64,000 bases of DNA from Chloroflexota bacterium (GTDB lineage Bacteria; Chloroflexota; Dehalococcoidia; UBA2979). This document shows positions 7,243 through 18,666 of the stretch, one piece after another; position 1 is the stretch's first letter; every line of letters starts with the position of its first letter. Where the stretch lies: positions 1 to 64,000 of the forward strand of contig JAPONQ010000026.1 of assembly GCA_026713865.1 (NCBI GenBank). Reading direction: 5' to 3'. Both the position numbers and the translations under genes were made by a program. The notes beneath the pieces are model-generated. The model ran no database searches. It was given only the letters and a program-made list of their open reading frames with translations, and was not told where the DNA came from.

Positions 7243-8472
7243 CTAGCCCCGCGGCAGTCCGAGGCCGCGCGTCGCGATCACGTTGCGCTGGATCTCGGAG
7301 GTGCCGGAGGCGATGGTCGCCGAGACTCCGAGAACGTGGCTCTGCGTGAAGCTCGCCATCATCGGCGCGTACGGGTCGCCCTCGTCCCAGATGTTGGCGT
7401 AGAGGCCGAAGACCTTGGTGCCGGTGTTGGCGAGGCGCTGCATCAGCTCCGAACCGAAGAGCTTGCTGATGGAGGCCTCGTAGTTCGGGACTTGGCCCGC
7501 GTTCTGGATGGAGATGATCCGGAACGAGAAGTTGAACATCACCTCCGCTTCGATGGCGTGCGAGGCGATCTGGTCGCGGATCGTCGGGAGGCCGTCGATG
7601 CGGCTCCGGGCGCGTCCCCGATTGCCGAGATGGTCGACGAGCTTCCCGATGCGCCGCCGGACCTCGATCGCGCCCGAGATGTTGGAGCGCTCGAAGTCGA
7701 GCAGCGTCATCCCCACGTACCAGCCGCGGTTCTCCTCGCCGACCAGGTTGCCCGCCGGCACGCGCACGGACTCGTAGAAGACCTCGTTGAAATCGTGCTC
7801 CCAGCCCATGTTGATGAGCGGGCGCACGTCGACCCCGGGCGTGTGCCGGTCGAGCAGGAGGAAGGAGATGCCGCGGTGCTTCGGCGCGTCCGGATCGGTG
7901 CGCGCGAGCGTGAAGATCCAGCTCGCCTCGTGGCCGCGCGTCGTCCAGATCTTCTGCCCGTCGAGCACGAACTCGTCGCCGTCGCGACTCGCCCGGGTCG
8001 TGAGCGAGCTGAGGTCGGAGCCCGCGCCAGGCTCCGAGTAGCCCTGTGCCCACACGACCTCGCCCGAGAGCACGCGGGGGAGGTGCTCGCGGCGCTGCTC
8101 CTCCGTCCCGTGGAGGATCAGCACCGGCCCCAGCATCGAGACGCCGATGCCCCCGACGGTGGGAGCCCCCGCCTGCGCGAGCTCCTGGTTGAAGATGAAC
8201 TGCTCCATCGGGGACATGCCGCCGCCCCCGTACTCGGTCGGCCAGTGCGGAGCGACCCAGCGCCGCTCCGAGAGCGCACCGACCCACGCGTCGCCGGCGG
8301 CGCGCTCCTCCTCATCGCCCGTGAGGCGGTCCGACTGCACCTGCAGGAAGGGGAGCCGCGGCCACGCGTCGCTCTCCGCCCGCCGCCTGTAGAGCGCCGG
8401 AAGTCTCGACTCGACGAGGCGGCGCACGTCGGCGCGGAACGCCGCCTGCTCCGTGCTGTCCGACCACTCCAT
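7243..8472 (-). CDS. acyl-CoA dehydrogenase family protein, paralogue 1
   Basis: A 409-residue flavoprotein of standard acyl-CoA dehydrogenase length and domain order: alpha N-domain, beta middle domain (VWAQGYSEPGAGSDLSSL, then DEFVLDGQKIWTTRG) and C-terminal helical domain ending SEIQRNVIATRGLGLPRG. It should oxidise an acyl-CoA at the alpha-beta bond with transfer to ETF. The glutamate just before the GT of the C-terminal motif in medium-chain enzymes is replaced by Ser, so the catalytic base, if any, is elsewhere, as in isovaleryl-type and many FadE proteins. The ATG is at 8472. It is followed by the fused CoA-transferase gene (26 bp). The protein closely matches the one at 57418-58644, including the first and last dozen residues. 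Confidence 0.92.
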   Translation of the reverse strand: MEWSDSTEQAAFRADVRRLVESRLPALYRRRAESDAWPRLPFLQVQSDRLTGDEEERAAGDAWVGALSERRWVAPHWPTEYGGGGMSPMEQFIFNQELAQAGAPTVGGIGVSMLGPVLILHGTEEQRREHLPRVLSGEVVWAQGYSEPGAGSDLSSLTTRASRDGDEFVLDGQKIWTTRGHEASWIFTLARTDPDAPKHRGISFLLLDRHTPGVDVRPLINMGWEHDFNEVFYESVRVPAGNLVGEENRGWYVGMTLLDFERSNISGAIEVRRRIGKLVDHLGNRGRARSRIDGLPTIRDQIASHAIEAEVMFNFSFRIISIQNAGQVPNYEASISKLFGSELMQRLANTGTKVFGLYANIWDEGDPYAPMMASFTQSHVLGVSATIASGTSEIQRNVIATRGLGLPRG

Positions 8473-8519
8473 GGTGTGCCCCCTCCGCGCGCGCCCTCAG
8501 CCGGCGCCGCTGCGGCGGC

Positions 8520-8525
8520 AGCGTA
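8520..8525 (-). promoter_or_regulatory. candidate -10 box (TACGCT)
   Basis: A TANNNT hexamer on the minus strand in the 113-bp gap between the ACT-protein gene and the acyl-CoA dehydrogenase gene, 47 bp before the latter's ATG. No good -35 is visible. Confidence 0.25.
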
Positions 8526-8585
8526 CAGGGTTCGCCTCGGCACCGGGATCCCGACCGGCCGCCGGGGGACCCGGCTGATCCAGCC

Positions 8586-8978
8586 TCAGATGCGGGAGCC
8601 CTCGTCGACCAGCGAGCGGGCGAGATCGATGTTGTCGGCGCTGAGCGCGATCGTCGCCTGGCCGCCGTGGCGGTTGAGGATGTGCATGCTCTGGATGTTG
8701 ACGCCGGCGTCGCGCAACCGCATCGAGAGCCGGGCGAGAGCGCCCGGCTCGTCGGGCAGCCTCACCACCAGCGCGTCGTCGGCCACGGCACGGTAGCCGG
8801 CGCGGGAGAGCGCAAGCAGCGCGGCATCGTCGTCATCGGTGGAGATGATGACCATCCCGTGGTCGCCGACGCCCTCGGTGTCGATCGAGTGCAGGTTGAT
8901 ACCGCGCTCGGCGAGCGTCCCGGTGATGTCGGCGATGACGCCGATCTCGTTCTTCGTGCTCACGATGATGCGCTTCAC
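8586..8978 (-). CDS. double ACT-domain protein
   Basis: A 130-residue protein consisting only of two ACT domains (about 1-65 and 66-130). The first has the pattern KNEIGVIADITGTLAERGIN; the second has LPDEPGALARLSMRLRDAGVN. ACT domains bind small ligands, usually amino acids, and regulate metabolic enzymes or transport; no catalytic domain is attached. The ATG is at 8978. The gene starts 55 bp after the histidine decarboxylase stop on the same strand, so the two are probably cotranscribed. I infer that it may sense histidine or another amino acid for that enzyme; the sequence does not show the ligand. Confidence 0.85.
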   Translation of the reverse strand: MKRIIVSTKNEIGVIADITGTLAERGINLHSIDTEGVGDHGMVIISTDDDDAALLALSRAGYRAVADDALVVRLPDEPGALARLSMRLRDAGVNIQSMHILNRHGGQATIALSADNIDLARSLVDEGSRI

Positions 8979-9033
8979 AGGCCTCCTCCGCGGGGCGCGG
9001 CCGCAGCGGGCGGCCGCGAGCCGATGTGCTCGT

Positions 9034-10167
9034 TCAGGCAGACTCGGTGGCGGGCCGGGTCGCGACCAGGTCGTCGGCGAGCCGGTCGATCTGATTGCGG
9101 GTCACATGGTGCATCGTGATCAGGTGAGCGATGTCCTGGTAGGGAGCGAGCTGCCACTTCTCGATGATGTCGGCGCCCGGCCTGGGGATCACGACGGTCG
9201 CCGAGTTCCTGTGGCGCCACGCCGGGATGCCCCGAGCGTTCAGGCGCTCGACCGCGTAGGAGGCGACTTCCAGCATCTGCCGGACGATCTCGCGGAAGCC
9301 CTCGGTGCCGAAGCGCTCCCAGGCCAGCCAGAGCATCAGCGGCGTCAGGCCGTTGCGCGAGCCGGTGAGCGTGGTGTCCATCACGCCGACGTACTCGATC
9401 GAGCGCGCGATGCGGGCGACGTACGGAGCGCGCGTGAGCGCGACCCCGCACGGAATCGGCGCACCGATCAGCTTGTGACCGCTGATCGAGATGCTGTCGA
9501 GGCCGTCGGCGAAGGTATGGGGCTGCGGATCGTCGACGAAGGGGAGGATCATCCCGCTGAGCGCGGCGTCGCCGTGAATGTAGCTCCGCGGGATGGCGAG
9601 ATCATCCAGGATCTCCCGGACGCGGAGCACGTCGTCGACGGCTCCCTTCATGGTCGTGCCGATGTTGGCCATGAAGATGACGGGAACGTCGCGGTTGATG
9701 CGTATCGTCTCGTGGAGGTCGTCGTAGTCGATCTCCCCGCTCTCCTGGCTCTTGATCATGATGTTGCGGGTTCGGAGCACGCGCGTGATCTTGAGCACGC
9801 TGTAGTGGGTGTCCTCGGAGAAGTAGACAATCCCCTCCGGAAAGAGCTCCCGGGCAAGGAAGAGGCCGTACATGTTCCCCTCTGTACCGCCGTTGGTCAC
9901 ATAGCCCCATGCCTCGTCGGTCGGGAGGCACATGAGCCCGGCGAAGCGGCGGATCACGTCGCGCTCGATATCGTGGGTGTTGGTGGCGAAATTGCTCTCA
10001 TGAAACGGGTCGCCGACGTTGTTGACGCAGTAGTCCAGGAACGGCAGCAGGGCCGAGTAGTCGAAGTTCTGGTTGGTCGGGTAGCCGAGGAAGCGCGCCG
10101 CGAGGTCATCGAACTCCGAGCGCAGCTCCTCCAGGCGCCGCAGCGTCGCCGCCGGCAACTGGGTCAT
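9034..10167 (-). CDS. hdc: pyridoxal-phosphate-dependent histidine decarboxylase
   Basis: A 377-residue group II decarboxylase that matches the Gram-negative PLP histidine decarboxylases (about 378 residues) along its whole length. Clear blocks are WGYVTNGGTEGNM, YFSEDTHYSV, ESGEIDYDDL, the pyridine-binding aspartate Asp200 (HGDAALSGMILPFVDD) and the Schiff-base lysine Lys232 (SGHKLIGAPIPCG), the same number as in the Morganella enzyme. The reaction would be histidine to histamine plus CO2, in the cytoplasm. Related serine or other amino-acid decarboxylases share the fold, so substrate is likely rather than certain. The ATG is at 10167. A double-ACT protein follows 55 bp downstream. No histidine/histamine antiporter is seen nearby, unlike acid-resistance HDC loci. 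Confidence 0.88.
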   Translation of the reverse strand: MTQLPAATLRRLEELRSEFDDLAARFLGYPTNQNFDYSALLPFLDYCVNNVGDPFHESNFATNTHDIERDVIRRFAGLMCLPTDEAWGYVTNGGTEGNMYGLFLARELFPEGIVYFSEDTHYSVLKITRVLRTRNIMIKSQESGEIDYDDLHETIRINRDVPVIFMANIGTTMKGAVDDVLRVREILDDLAIPRSYIHGDAALSGMILPFVDDPQPHTFADGLDSISISGHKLIGAPIPCGVALTRAPYVARIARSIEYVGVMDTTLTGSRNGLTPLMLWLAWERFGTEGFREIVRQMLEVASYAVERLNARGIPAWRHRNSATVVIPRPGADIIEKWQLAPYQDIAHLITMHHVTRNQIDRLADDLVATRPATESA

Positions 10168-10376
10168 GACGGGCCTCCCGCGAGCGGCCTGGCCGGCGGC
10201 CCGATCGCGCCGCCGTCCTCCCTTCAGGCTATCGCCCCGCCGGCGGCCTGCCTAGAAGCTACGGGGCGTGCCTCGACGAGAGTCGGGCCTGCCGCGTCCG
10301 GTCAGGGAGGAGGCCCGGGGCGCGACGGACGCCTCGCCTCTCGCCCGCGCGGAGGGGTGTGGGCCGGAGGCGGTCG

Positions 10377-13300
10377 ATGAGACGCGGCCGCGTCGAGGAG
10401 CGAGCGCAGGAACTGGGGCGGGCGCTCCTGGCCGAGGCCGCCCGCTACCGGCCGGGTCCGGCGGAGCGCCTCCAGGACTGGCTGCTGGGCGTGACCGCCA
10501 CCGACGAGCGGTTCCGCGGACGCCTGCTTCGCTACCTCGACGTGCTCGCCTCGCTCGACCACGACAGCGGCGGTTCGGAGACCAAGCGGCTCGCGGCAGA
10601 GTACTTCGGCGGCGACTTCCCGGGGCTCCCCCGCGGACTGCGCTGGCTGCTGCGCCTCGCCCGCGACGAGCACGTGCCGGCGCGGGCCCTCGGCGAGACC
10701 TCGCGGCGCGCCGCCGAGCTCTTCGCGCGGCGCTTCATCACGCCCCCGGGCGCCGGCGCCGTGGTCGATGCGACGCGGTGGCTTGACGACCACGGCCGCC
10801 GTCCCTCGTTCGATCTGCTCGGAGAGGCCGTGCTCAGCGAGCGCGAGGCCGAGTCCTACCTCGCGCGCTACCTCGAGCTCATCGGTCGCCTGGGTGCCGA
10901 CCCGGCGGCCGGAGAGATGACCCCGGGCGGGGCCTTCGCGCTCCAGGTCTCGCTCAAGCTTTCCTCGCTCACCGCGCACTTCAGCCCCGTCGATCCGGAG
11001 GGCACGATCGCGCGCGCTCGCCCGCCGCTCGAGGCGATCGCGGAGGCCGCGGAGCGTTCCGGCATCGGCGTCACGGTCGACATGGAGCAGTTCGCGCTCC
11101 GGGACCTCACCTGGCAGATCTTCACCCGCACCTTCGCGCGCGGCGAGCGCTTCGGCGGCTGGCCGGGGGCGGGAATCGTGCTGCAGGCGTACCTCCGCGC
11201 CGCCGATCACCACGCCGATGCCCTCCTCGCGTTCGCGAGCGCGCGTCGAGCTCCCGTCCAGGTCCGGCTCGTCAAGGGTGCCTACTGGGACTACGAGAAC
11301 ATCGTCGCCCGCGCCGCGTCCTGGAGCCCGCCCGTCTTCGCGCAGAAGGCCGCCACGGATGCTGCCTTCGAGCGCATCCTCGCGCGACTGATCGGCGCAC
11401 ATCCGGCGCTTCTGGTCGCGGTCGGCAGTCACAACGCGCGCGCGCACGCGCTGGCCGAGGCGCTGGCGGAGGCATCGGGGCTGCCGGAGCAGGCGATCGA
11501 GCACCAGACGCTCTTCCGCACCGCCGAGGGGATGAGCCGCGCGCTGGCGCACCTCGGCTGGGCGGCCCGCGACTACGTGCCGTCCGGCGAGCTGCTGCCG
11601 GGGATGGCGTACCTGGTGCGCCGCGTGCTCGAGAACTCCTCGCAGGCCGGCGTTCTTCTTCAGGGCCGCGCGGGCGCGCCGCCCGAGGAGCTGTTGAGCC
11701 CCCCGCTCCCGGTCGCTCCCTCGTCCCCGTCCGGGGCGCCCGCTGCGTCCGGCGGGCTCGCGCGCACGCCCGAGGCGAGATGGTTCGACCCCGCCTTCCG
11801 TGACGAGTTCGAGGCGGCGCTCGCCGAGACCCGCCGGCGCTGGGGGGAGCGCCTCGCACTTCGCGCCGGCGACGTGACGCTGCCCGCCGCCGAGGTGCAC
11901 GCGGTGATGAGTCCCTCCCACCCCGGCTCGGAGCCGGTCGGCTTCGCCGAGTTCGCCGACGCGACCGCGGCGCGGAGCGCCATCACCGTCGCCTCCGCCG
12001 GTGCGGTCGCGTGGGCGGCCACCCCGGTCGCGGAGCGGGCGGCGATCCTGACCCGGGCGGCCGATCTGCTCCATCGCCGCGGCCACGAGTTCGCCGCCTG
12101 GATCGTGCACGAGGGCGGCCGCGATCGCTCCGCGGCGTGGACCGAGGTGGAGGAGGCCGTCGATTTCCTGCGCTACTACGCATCGCGGGCGCAGCAGTTG
12201 TTCGCGGCCTTCGGCGACCGGATCGCTCCCCGGGGCGTGGTGGCGGTGATCCCGCCGTGGAACTTCCCCCTCGCGATCCCGTGCGGGATGACGGCGGCCG
12301 CGCTCGCCTGCGGGAACGGCGCCATCCTCAAGGCGGCCGAGCAGACGCCGCTGCTCGGGGGACGTCTGGTGGCGCTGCTGCACGAGGCGGGGGTCCCGGG
12401 CGAGGCCCTGATCGCCCTGCCCGGTCGCGGCGAGACGGCGGGCACGGAGCTGGCCGAGAGTCCGGATGTCGCGATGGTGGCCTTCACCGGCTCGCGCACG
12501 GTCGGCACGCTGCTCCACGAGGTCGTCGCGCGCGTCGAGCCCTCCGGCGGGGCGGAGACGAAGACGCTGGTCGCGGAGATGGGGGGCAAGAACGCCGTCA
12601 TCGTCTTCGCCGACGCCGACCCCGACGAGGTCGTCGACGGCGTCATGCATTCGGCCTTCGGTCACGCCAACCAGAAGTGCTCGGCGGCCTCGCGCATCCT
12701 GGTGGCCGAGTCGGCGTACGAGGCGATCCGCGAGCGCGTCGTCGATGCAGCGCGCAGCCTGCGCATCGGGAGGGCCGACGCTCCCGAGACCCAGGTCAAT
12801 CCGGTCATCGACCGCCGGGCGCTCATCAGGCTGCGGAGCGACGCCGCAACCGCCCGCCGTGAGTGCGACGTGCTCCTCGATCGGTTCGAGGAGCACGCCC
12901 CGGGCGGCGGCAGCCTGATGCTCGGCCCGCTCGTCGTCCAGCTCCCGGCCGCCGCGGCGCCCGCGGCCCGCACCGCGACCGAGGAGCTCTTCGGCCCCAT
13001 CCTGACGCTCATTCCCTACCGCACCGAGCACGAGGCGTACGCCGTGGCGAATGCGACCGACTACGGGCTCACGGCCGGGGTCTACTCCAGAAGCCCTGCG
13101 ACCATCGCACGCGCCGTGCGGGCGCTCGAGGCCGGCAACGTCTACGTCAATCGTGCGATCACGGCCGCGCGCGTCGGCGTCGAGCCCTTCGGCGGCATGA
13201 AAATGTCGGGCACCGGTCCGAAGGCCGGTGGCGCCGACTATCTCTGGGCCTTCGTCCGGCGCACCGACGTGCCGCCGGATGGAGGCGTGCCGCCGCAGGT

Positions 13301-13994
13301 GCCGGCGCGTCCCGGGGCTCACGATCCCTCGCTGCCGAGCGCCGGCTGGGAGGCGCCGATCGAGCGGCGCCTCGACGTGGTCGAGCGCGCCGCGGTGATG
13401 CTCGCGAACGAGGGCCGGCGCGGGGACGCGGCGGCGCTGCTGGCGGCTGCGCAGGCGGCGCGGCGCGAGCTCGCCCGGCCGCAGCCGACGATCCCGGTCG
13501 CGGGCCAGCGCACCGAGCTGCGCTACGACACTCCGCGGGGGGCGGGACTCCTGCACGCTTCGGGTCCGGATGCCGTGTGGTGGCTCGCCGCGCCGCTGCT
13601 CGCCGGCAACTCGCTCGTGATCTTCGCCGCGCCGACACTCGCCCCGGCTCGCCAGGCGCTCGTTCGCGCCGGCGCGCCGGAGGAGTCGCTGCGGGTGGCC
13701 GAGCGTCTCGACGCCATGCTCCTGGCGGCTCGTCGTCCCGGGGTCTCGTTCGCGGCCTCGGACGGCGGTGCCGCGCTCGCGCGCGCTCTCCACGGCGAGC
13801 TCGGTCCGACCGCTCCCGGGCAGCGTTCGCTGAAGGCTCTGATCTCACGCCTCGACGGCCCCCAGGCGGGAGAGCCGGGGTTTGCGCGCCGCTTCGCATG
13901 GCCGAAGGTGGTCGCGGTCCGCACGCTCCGCCACGGCGCCGACCTGGCATTCGCGTCCGCCCGGCCCGGGCGAGCGCCGCTCGCGGATCGCTAG
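10377..13994 (+). CDS. putA: bifunctional proline dehydrogenase / L-glutamate gamma-semialdehyde dehydrogenase
   Basis: A 1205-residue PutA-type protein that oxidises proline to glutamate in two steps. The proline dehydrogenase domain occupies about residues 50-440 (landmarks LQVSLKLSSL, VDMEQF, QVRLVKGAYWDYEN). The aldehyde dehydrogenase domain covers about 520-990, with IPPWNFPLAIP, FTGSRTVG, the base Glu734 (AEMGGKNAV) and the nucleophile Cys768 (NQKCSAASR). About 190 further residues form a degenerate dehydrogenase-like tail, as in some long PutA types. There is no DNA-binding ribbon-helix-helix at the N-terminus, so it is not an obvious autorepressor. ATG 10377 has GGAGG about seven bases upstream; GTG 10359 is an alternative. 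The stop shares a CTAG with the convergent membrane-protein gene (13991-13994). Confidence 0.95.
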   Translation: MRRGRVEERAQELGRALLAEAARYRPGPAERLQDWLLGVTATDERFRGRLLRYLDVLASLDHDSGGSETKRLAAEYFGGDFPGLPRGLRWLLRLARDEHVPARALGETSRRAAELFARRFITPPGAGAVVDATRWLDDHGRRPSFDLLGEAVLSEREAESYLARYLELIGRLGADPAAGEMTPGGAFALQVSLKLSSLTAHFSPVDPEGTIARARPPLEAIAEAAERSGIGVTVDMEQFALRDLTWQIFTRTFARGERFGGWPGAGIVLQAYLRAADHHADALLAFASARRAPVQVRLVKGAYWDYENIVARAASWSPPVFAQKAATDAAFERILARLIGAHPALLVAVGSHNARAHALAEALAEASGLPEQAIEHQTLFRTAEGMSRALAHLGWAARDYVPSGELLPGMAYLVRRVLENSSQAGVLLQGRAGAPPEELLSPPLPVAPSSPSGAPAASGGLARTPEARWFDPAFRDEFEAALAETRRRWGERLALRAGDVTLPAAEVHAVMSPSHPGSEPVGFAEFADATAARSAITVASAGAVAWAATPVAERAAILTRAADLLHRRGHEFAAWIVHEGGRDRSAAWTEVEEAVDFLRYYASRAQQLFAAFGDRIAPRGVVAVIPPWNFPLAIPCGMTAAALACGNGAILKAAEQTPLLGGRLVALLHEAGVPGEALIALPGRGETAGTELAESPDVAMVAFTGSRTVGTLLHEVVARVEPSGGAETKTLVAEMGGKNAVIVFADADPDEVVDGVMHSAFGHANQKCSAASRILVAESAYEAIRERVVDAARSLRIGRADAPETQVNPVIDRRALIRLRSDAATARRECDVLLDRFEEHAPGGGSLMLGPLVVQLPAAAAPAARTATEELFGPILTLIPYRTEHEAYAVANATDYGLTAGVYSRSPATIARAVRALEAGNVYVNRAITAARVGVEPFGGMKMSGTGPKAGGADYLWAFVRRTDVPPDGGVPPQVPARPGAHDPSLPSAGWEAPIERRLDVVERAAVMLANEGRRGDAAALLAAAQAARRELARPQPTIPVAGQRTELRYDTPRGAGLLHASGPDAVWWLAAPLLAGNSLVIFAAPTLAPARQALVRAGAPEESLRVAERLDAMLLAARRPGVSFAASDGGAALARALHGELGPTAPGQRSLKALISRLDGPQAGEPGFARRFAWPKVVAVRTLRHGADLAFASARPGRAPLADR

Positions 13995-15163
13995 AACGAC
14001 CCGGCGTGCGCGCGTTCCGGTCCCTCGTTCTCCGTGCGAACCGATGCGGCGAGCAGCGCGGCGATGCCCGTGGTGATCGGCACGGCGGCGACGATCCCCA
14101 TGCTGCCGACCAGCGTGCGGACGATCTCGGTCGCGAGCAGATCGCGGCTGATGAGGAGCCCGAACGGCTCGGCCTGCGAGGCCAGCAGCGCCATCAGCGG
14201 CAGCGAGGCGCCCGCGTAGGCGAGCACCAGCGTGTTGACCGTCGAGGCGATGTGATCACGGCCGACGTTGAGGCCGCGCGCGAACAGCTCGCCGGCGCCC
14301 AGATCGCGGTTCGCGCGCCGCAACTCGAAGACCGTTGAGGCCTGAGTCGCGGTGACGTCGTCCAGGACGCCCAGGGCGCCGATGATGATGCCGGCCAGGA
14401 GGAGCCCGCGCGCGTCGACGGCGCTCTCGGAGAGAATGTTCAGCGCGACGGCGTGCTCGTCGGCAAGCCCCGTCAGCTCGACGAAGCCCACGCCGAAGCG
14501 CGCGAGCGCGAAGGTGAGCGTGAGGCTCAGCGCGGTGCCGCCCAGGGCGGCCGCCGTCTTCCAGTTCGCGCCGTGCGCAAAGACCAGCGTCGAGAAGGCG
14601 ATGGCGCTCGCGCCGATCACGGTCGCGACGACGGGATCCCAGCCGCTGAGGATGGCCGGCAGGATGAAGCGGACGATCACGAGGAAGCTCGCCGCCATCC
14701 CGAGCAGCGACCAGACGCCGCGGGCCCGTCCCACCACCGCCACAAGGGCCGCAAACGCCACGCCCAGCCACCACAGCGGCTGTGCGCGGGAGCGGTCGGC
14801 GAGGAAATAGGTCGTCCCGCCGGGGCCCTCGTTCGCCGTGACGAGCACACGGTCTCCCGGCGCGGCGGCGATGCCGATGGTGTCGCCCTCGACGAACTGG
14901 CGCTCGATGACGATCTCCTCGCCCCCGGCGAGGCGCACGGCGATGAGCTCGCTGCGAATCGTGCCGATCGAGATCTGCTCGCGCCCCGACACCTCGACGG
15001 CGAGCACCTCGCCCTCGAAGGACTCGGCGCCGAACGGGTTGAGGCGGGGTATCTCGAAGGCGCCGGTCGCAGGCACCACGACGGTGGTGAGCAGGATCAC
15101 GAGTGCGGCGGCGCCGTAGACGAGCGCCCGGGGACGGTGCAGGCGGTGCAGGAGCGGCGTCAC
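13991..15163 (-). CDS. YibE/F-like multi-spanning membrane protein
   Basis: A 390-residue protein with an N-terminal membrane anchor (about residues 12-35), an extracytoplasmic domain of about 100 residues that looks OB-like (EGEVLAVEVSG, GDRVLVTANEG), and about seven further hydrophobic helices. The block GIIIGALGVLDDVTATQ is the hallmark of the YibE/F family. The function is not established; a transport role has been suggested for the family. GTG 15163 is chosen because the anchor follows directly; an upstream extension would overlap the YHS gene and is arginine-rich. It lies 67 bp after the YHS-protein gene on the same strand. Its stop overlaps the putA stop in a shared CTAG. Confidence 0.8.
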   Translation of the reverse strand: MTPLLHRLHRPRALVYGAAALVILLTTVVVPATGAFEIPRLNPFGAESFEGEVLAVEVSGREQISIGTIRSELIAVRLAGGEEIVIERQFVEGDTIGIAAAPGDRVLVTANEGPGGTTYFLADRSRAQPLWWLGVAFAALVAVVGRARGVWSLLGMAASFLVIVRFILPAILSGWDPVVATVIGASAIAFSTLVFAHGANWKTAAALGGTALSLTLTFALARFGVGFVELTGLADEHAVALNILSESAVDARGLLLAGIIIGALGVLDDVTATQASTVFELRRANRDLGAGELFARGLNVGRDHIASTVNTLVLAYAGASLPLMALLASQAEPFGLLISRDLLATEIVRTLVGSMGIVAAVPITTGIAALLAASVRTENEGPERAHAGSF

Positions 15164-15230
15164 CCGGGCAGTCTGACCGCGTCCGGAATTCGGCGCCAGC
15201 GGGGCCGGCGCGACGGAATGCCCGGCGGGG

Positions 15231-15437
15231 CTACATCTCCATCTTCTTCTCGCCCGAGAGGTAGCCCTCGGCATCCTCCTCAAACTCGAGACGGCACCCG
15301 GTGCCGCAGAAGTAGTACGCGACTCCCGCATGCCGGGCGGAGCCGCCCGGTGCGTGGCGCATGTCGACCTCCATGCCGCAAACCGGGTCGATGGCAGTGC
15401 GGTTGCCGCGAATCCGATCCATCAGCCACGAGACCAT
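15231..15437 (-). CDS. small YHS-domain protein
   Basis: A 68-residue protein with one YHS domain: DPVCGMEVD at about residues 17-25 and the paired aromatic/cysteine block YYFCGTGCRLEFEED. YHS domains occur in metal-related proteins (copper/heavy-metal ATPases, monooxygenase accessory chains) and probably bind metal through the cysteines. ATG 15437 has a strong AAGGAGG just upstream. It precedes the YibE/F-like gene, which may fit a metal-transport theme, but that is only inference. Confidence 0.8.
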   Translation of the reverse strand: MVSWLMDRIRGNRTAIDPVCGMEVDMRHAPGGSARHAGVAYYFCGTGCRLEFEEDAEGYLSGEKKMEM

Positions 15438-15474
15438 GTGCCCCTCCTTCGTCGCTCCGCGGAGACGAGCACCG

Positions 15475-15480
15475 TACAGT
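15475..15480 (+). promoter_or_regulatory. candidate -10 box (TACAGT)
   Basis: A TANNNT hexamer in the 155-bp divergent gap between the YHS gene and the DUF255 protein gene, about 112 bp before the GTG at 15593. A near-identical GTACAGTG context recurs at 63671. Confidence 0.2.
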
Positions 15481-15592
15481 GTCGGCGTCGTGAGCGAGAG
15501 GTCCGGGCTGCCGGGCCGGTCCGGGCGCGCCCCGCTCCCACCCGCCGTCGCCGGCGGGCCGCGGGCCGTCGAGATCCGGGAGAGGGTGCGCC

Positions 15593-17743
<2,151 letters not shown>

Positions 17744-17868
17744 CCGTGACCCGGCCTGAGGCCAGGGATCGCGCGGGTCCTTGCCGGGTGCGGGGAGCGA
17801 GGCGATGCTCGGTCCGTCCGCGGCGGCCGGCGCAGGGTGAGCGTCACGAGACCTGGCGGGGAGGTTGA

Positions 17869-18647
17869 GTGCCCTTCGTGACCGTTCCCGCAGGCGTGCG
17901 CCTCCACTACCGCGACGCGGGCCGCGCGCACCGCTCGCTCCCGATGCTCTTCGTGCACGGCTGGTGCAGCAGCCTGGGCGACTGGGCGCCGCAGGCGCGC
18001 GCCTTCTCCCGCCGCCACCGCGTCGTGCGGATCGATCTTCGCGGACACGGCGCCTCCGAGGCCCGCGCGGCGGCTACCGGCTGCGAACCTTCGCGTCCGA
18101 CGTCGAGGCGGTCGCCCGGCAGCTCGACCTCGACCGGGCGCTCCTCGTTGGGCACTCGATGGGCGGCGGCGTCGTGCTCGAGCTTGCCCGGCGCGCCTCC
18201 GCCCTGGCGGCGGGCGTGGTAATGGTCGACGGGATCGTCGGGCACGGCCGCCCGGCGCGCGGGCTCGACGACCACCCCGCGATCCGTTGCCTCGCCGGAG
18301 ATGGGTACGGTGCCGAGATCGAGAGGCGCTATCGCGCCTTCTTCCGCCCCTCGGTCTCCGCGGAGCTCGTCGAGCGGGTGGTCGCCTCGGCGATCAGGAC
18401 TCCGCAGCACGCGGCGCTCGGGAGCATCCGCGCCATCTACCGCGACGACGTGCAGGCGGCCGGCAGGCGCGTTCGGGCGCCGGCGCTCTACATCGCGGCC
18501 TCGAGTAGCCGGCTCGACGCGGGAGCGATCCGCCAGCTCGCACCGACGGCCGCCTTCGCGCAGGTGGTGGACTCCGGGCACTTCGCGCAGCTCGAGGTGC
18601 CGGATCAGATCAACGAGATGCTCCGGAGCTTCATGAGGGGGCTCTGA
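17869..18647 (+). pseudogene. alpha/beta hydrolase, reading frame broken by one base
   Basis: The 5' part (from GTG 17869) encodes MPFVTVPAGVRLHYRDAG, LFVHGWCSS and DLRGHGASE. The rest is one frame away and carries YRLRTFASDVEAVA, the nucleophile elbow GHSMGGG, and the final histidine block SGHFAQLEVP, ending at 18647. Together they form a normal hydrolase of about 260 residues. Adding one C to the CCC run at 18062-18064 would read EAPRGGYRLRTF and restore a single frame, so this is either a recent 1-nt deletion or a sequencing/assembly error. Substrate is unknown. A small heme-monooxygenase-like gene follows 19 bp later. Confidence 0.8.
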
Positions 18648-18666
18648 GCCAGCCGGAGGGAGTCCG

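Noticed and set aside
7217-8287. N-terminal extension of the fused CoA-transferase over the acyl-CoA dehydrogenase gene
   Set aside because: The extension is an out-of-frame read of the dehydrogenase gene, which has its own well-conserved frame and start at 8472.
7243-8472. Acyl-CoA dehydrogenase as inactive enzyme because the glutamate before the C-terminal GT motif is Ser
   Set aside because: Isovaleryl-type and many FadE enzymes place the base elsewhere, so loss at this position does not show inactivity.
10302-13793. A 1163-codon open frame antisense to putA
   Set aside because: Arg/Pro/Gly-rich without any domain; it is the GC-rich mirror of putA, whose frame has full catalytic motifs.
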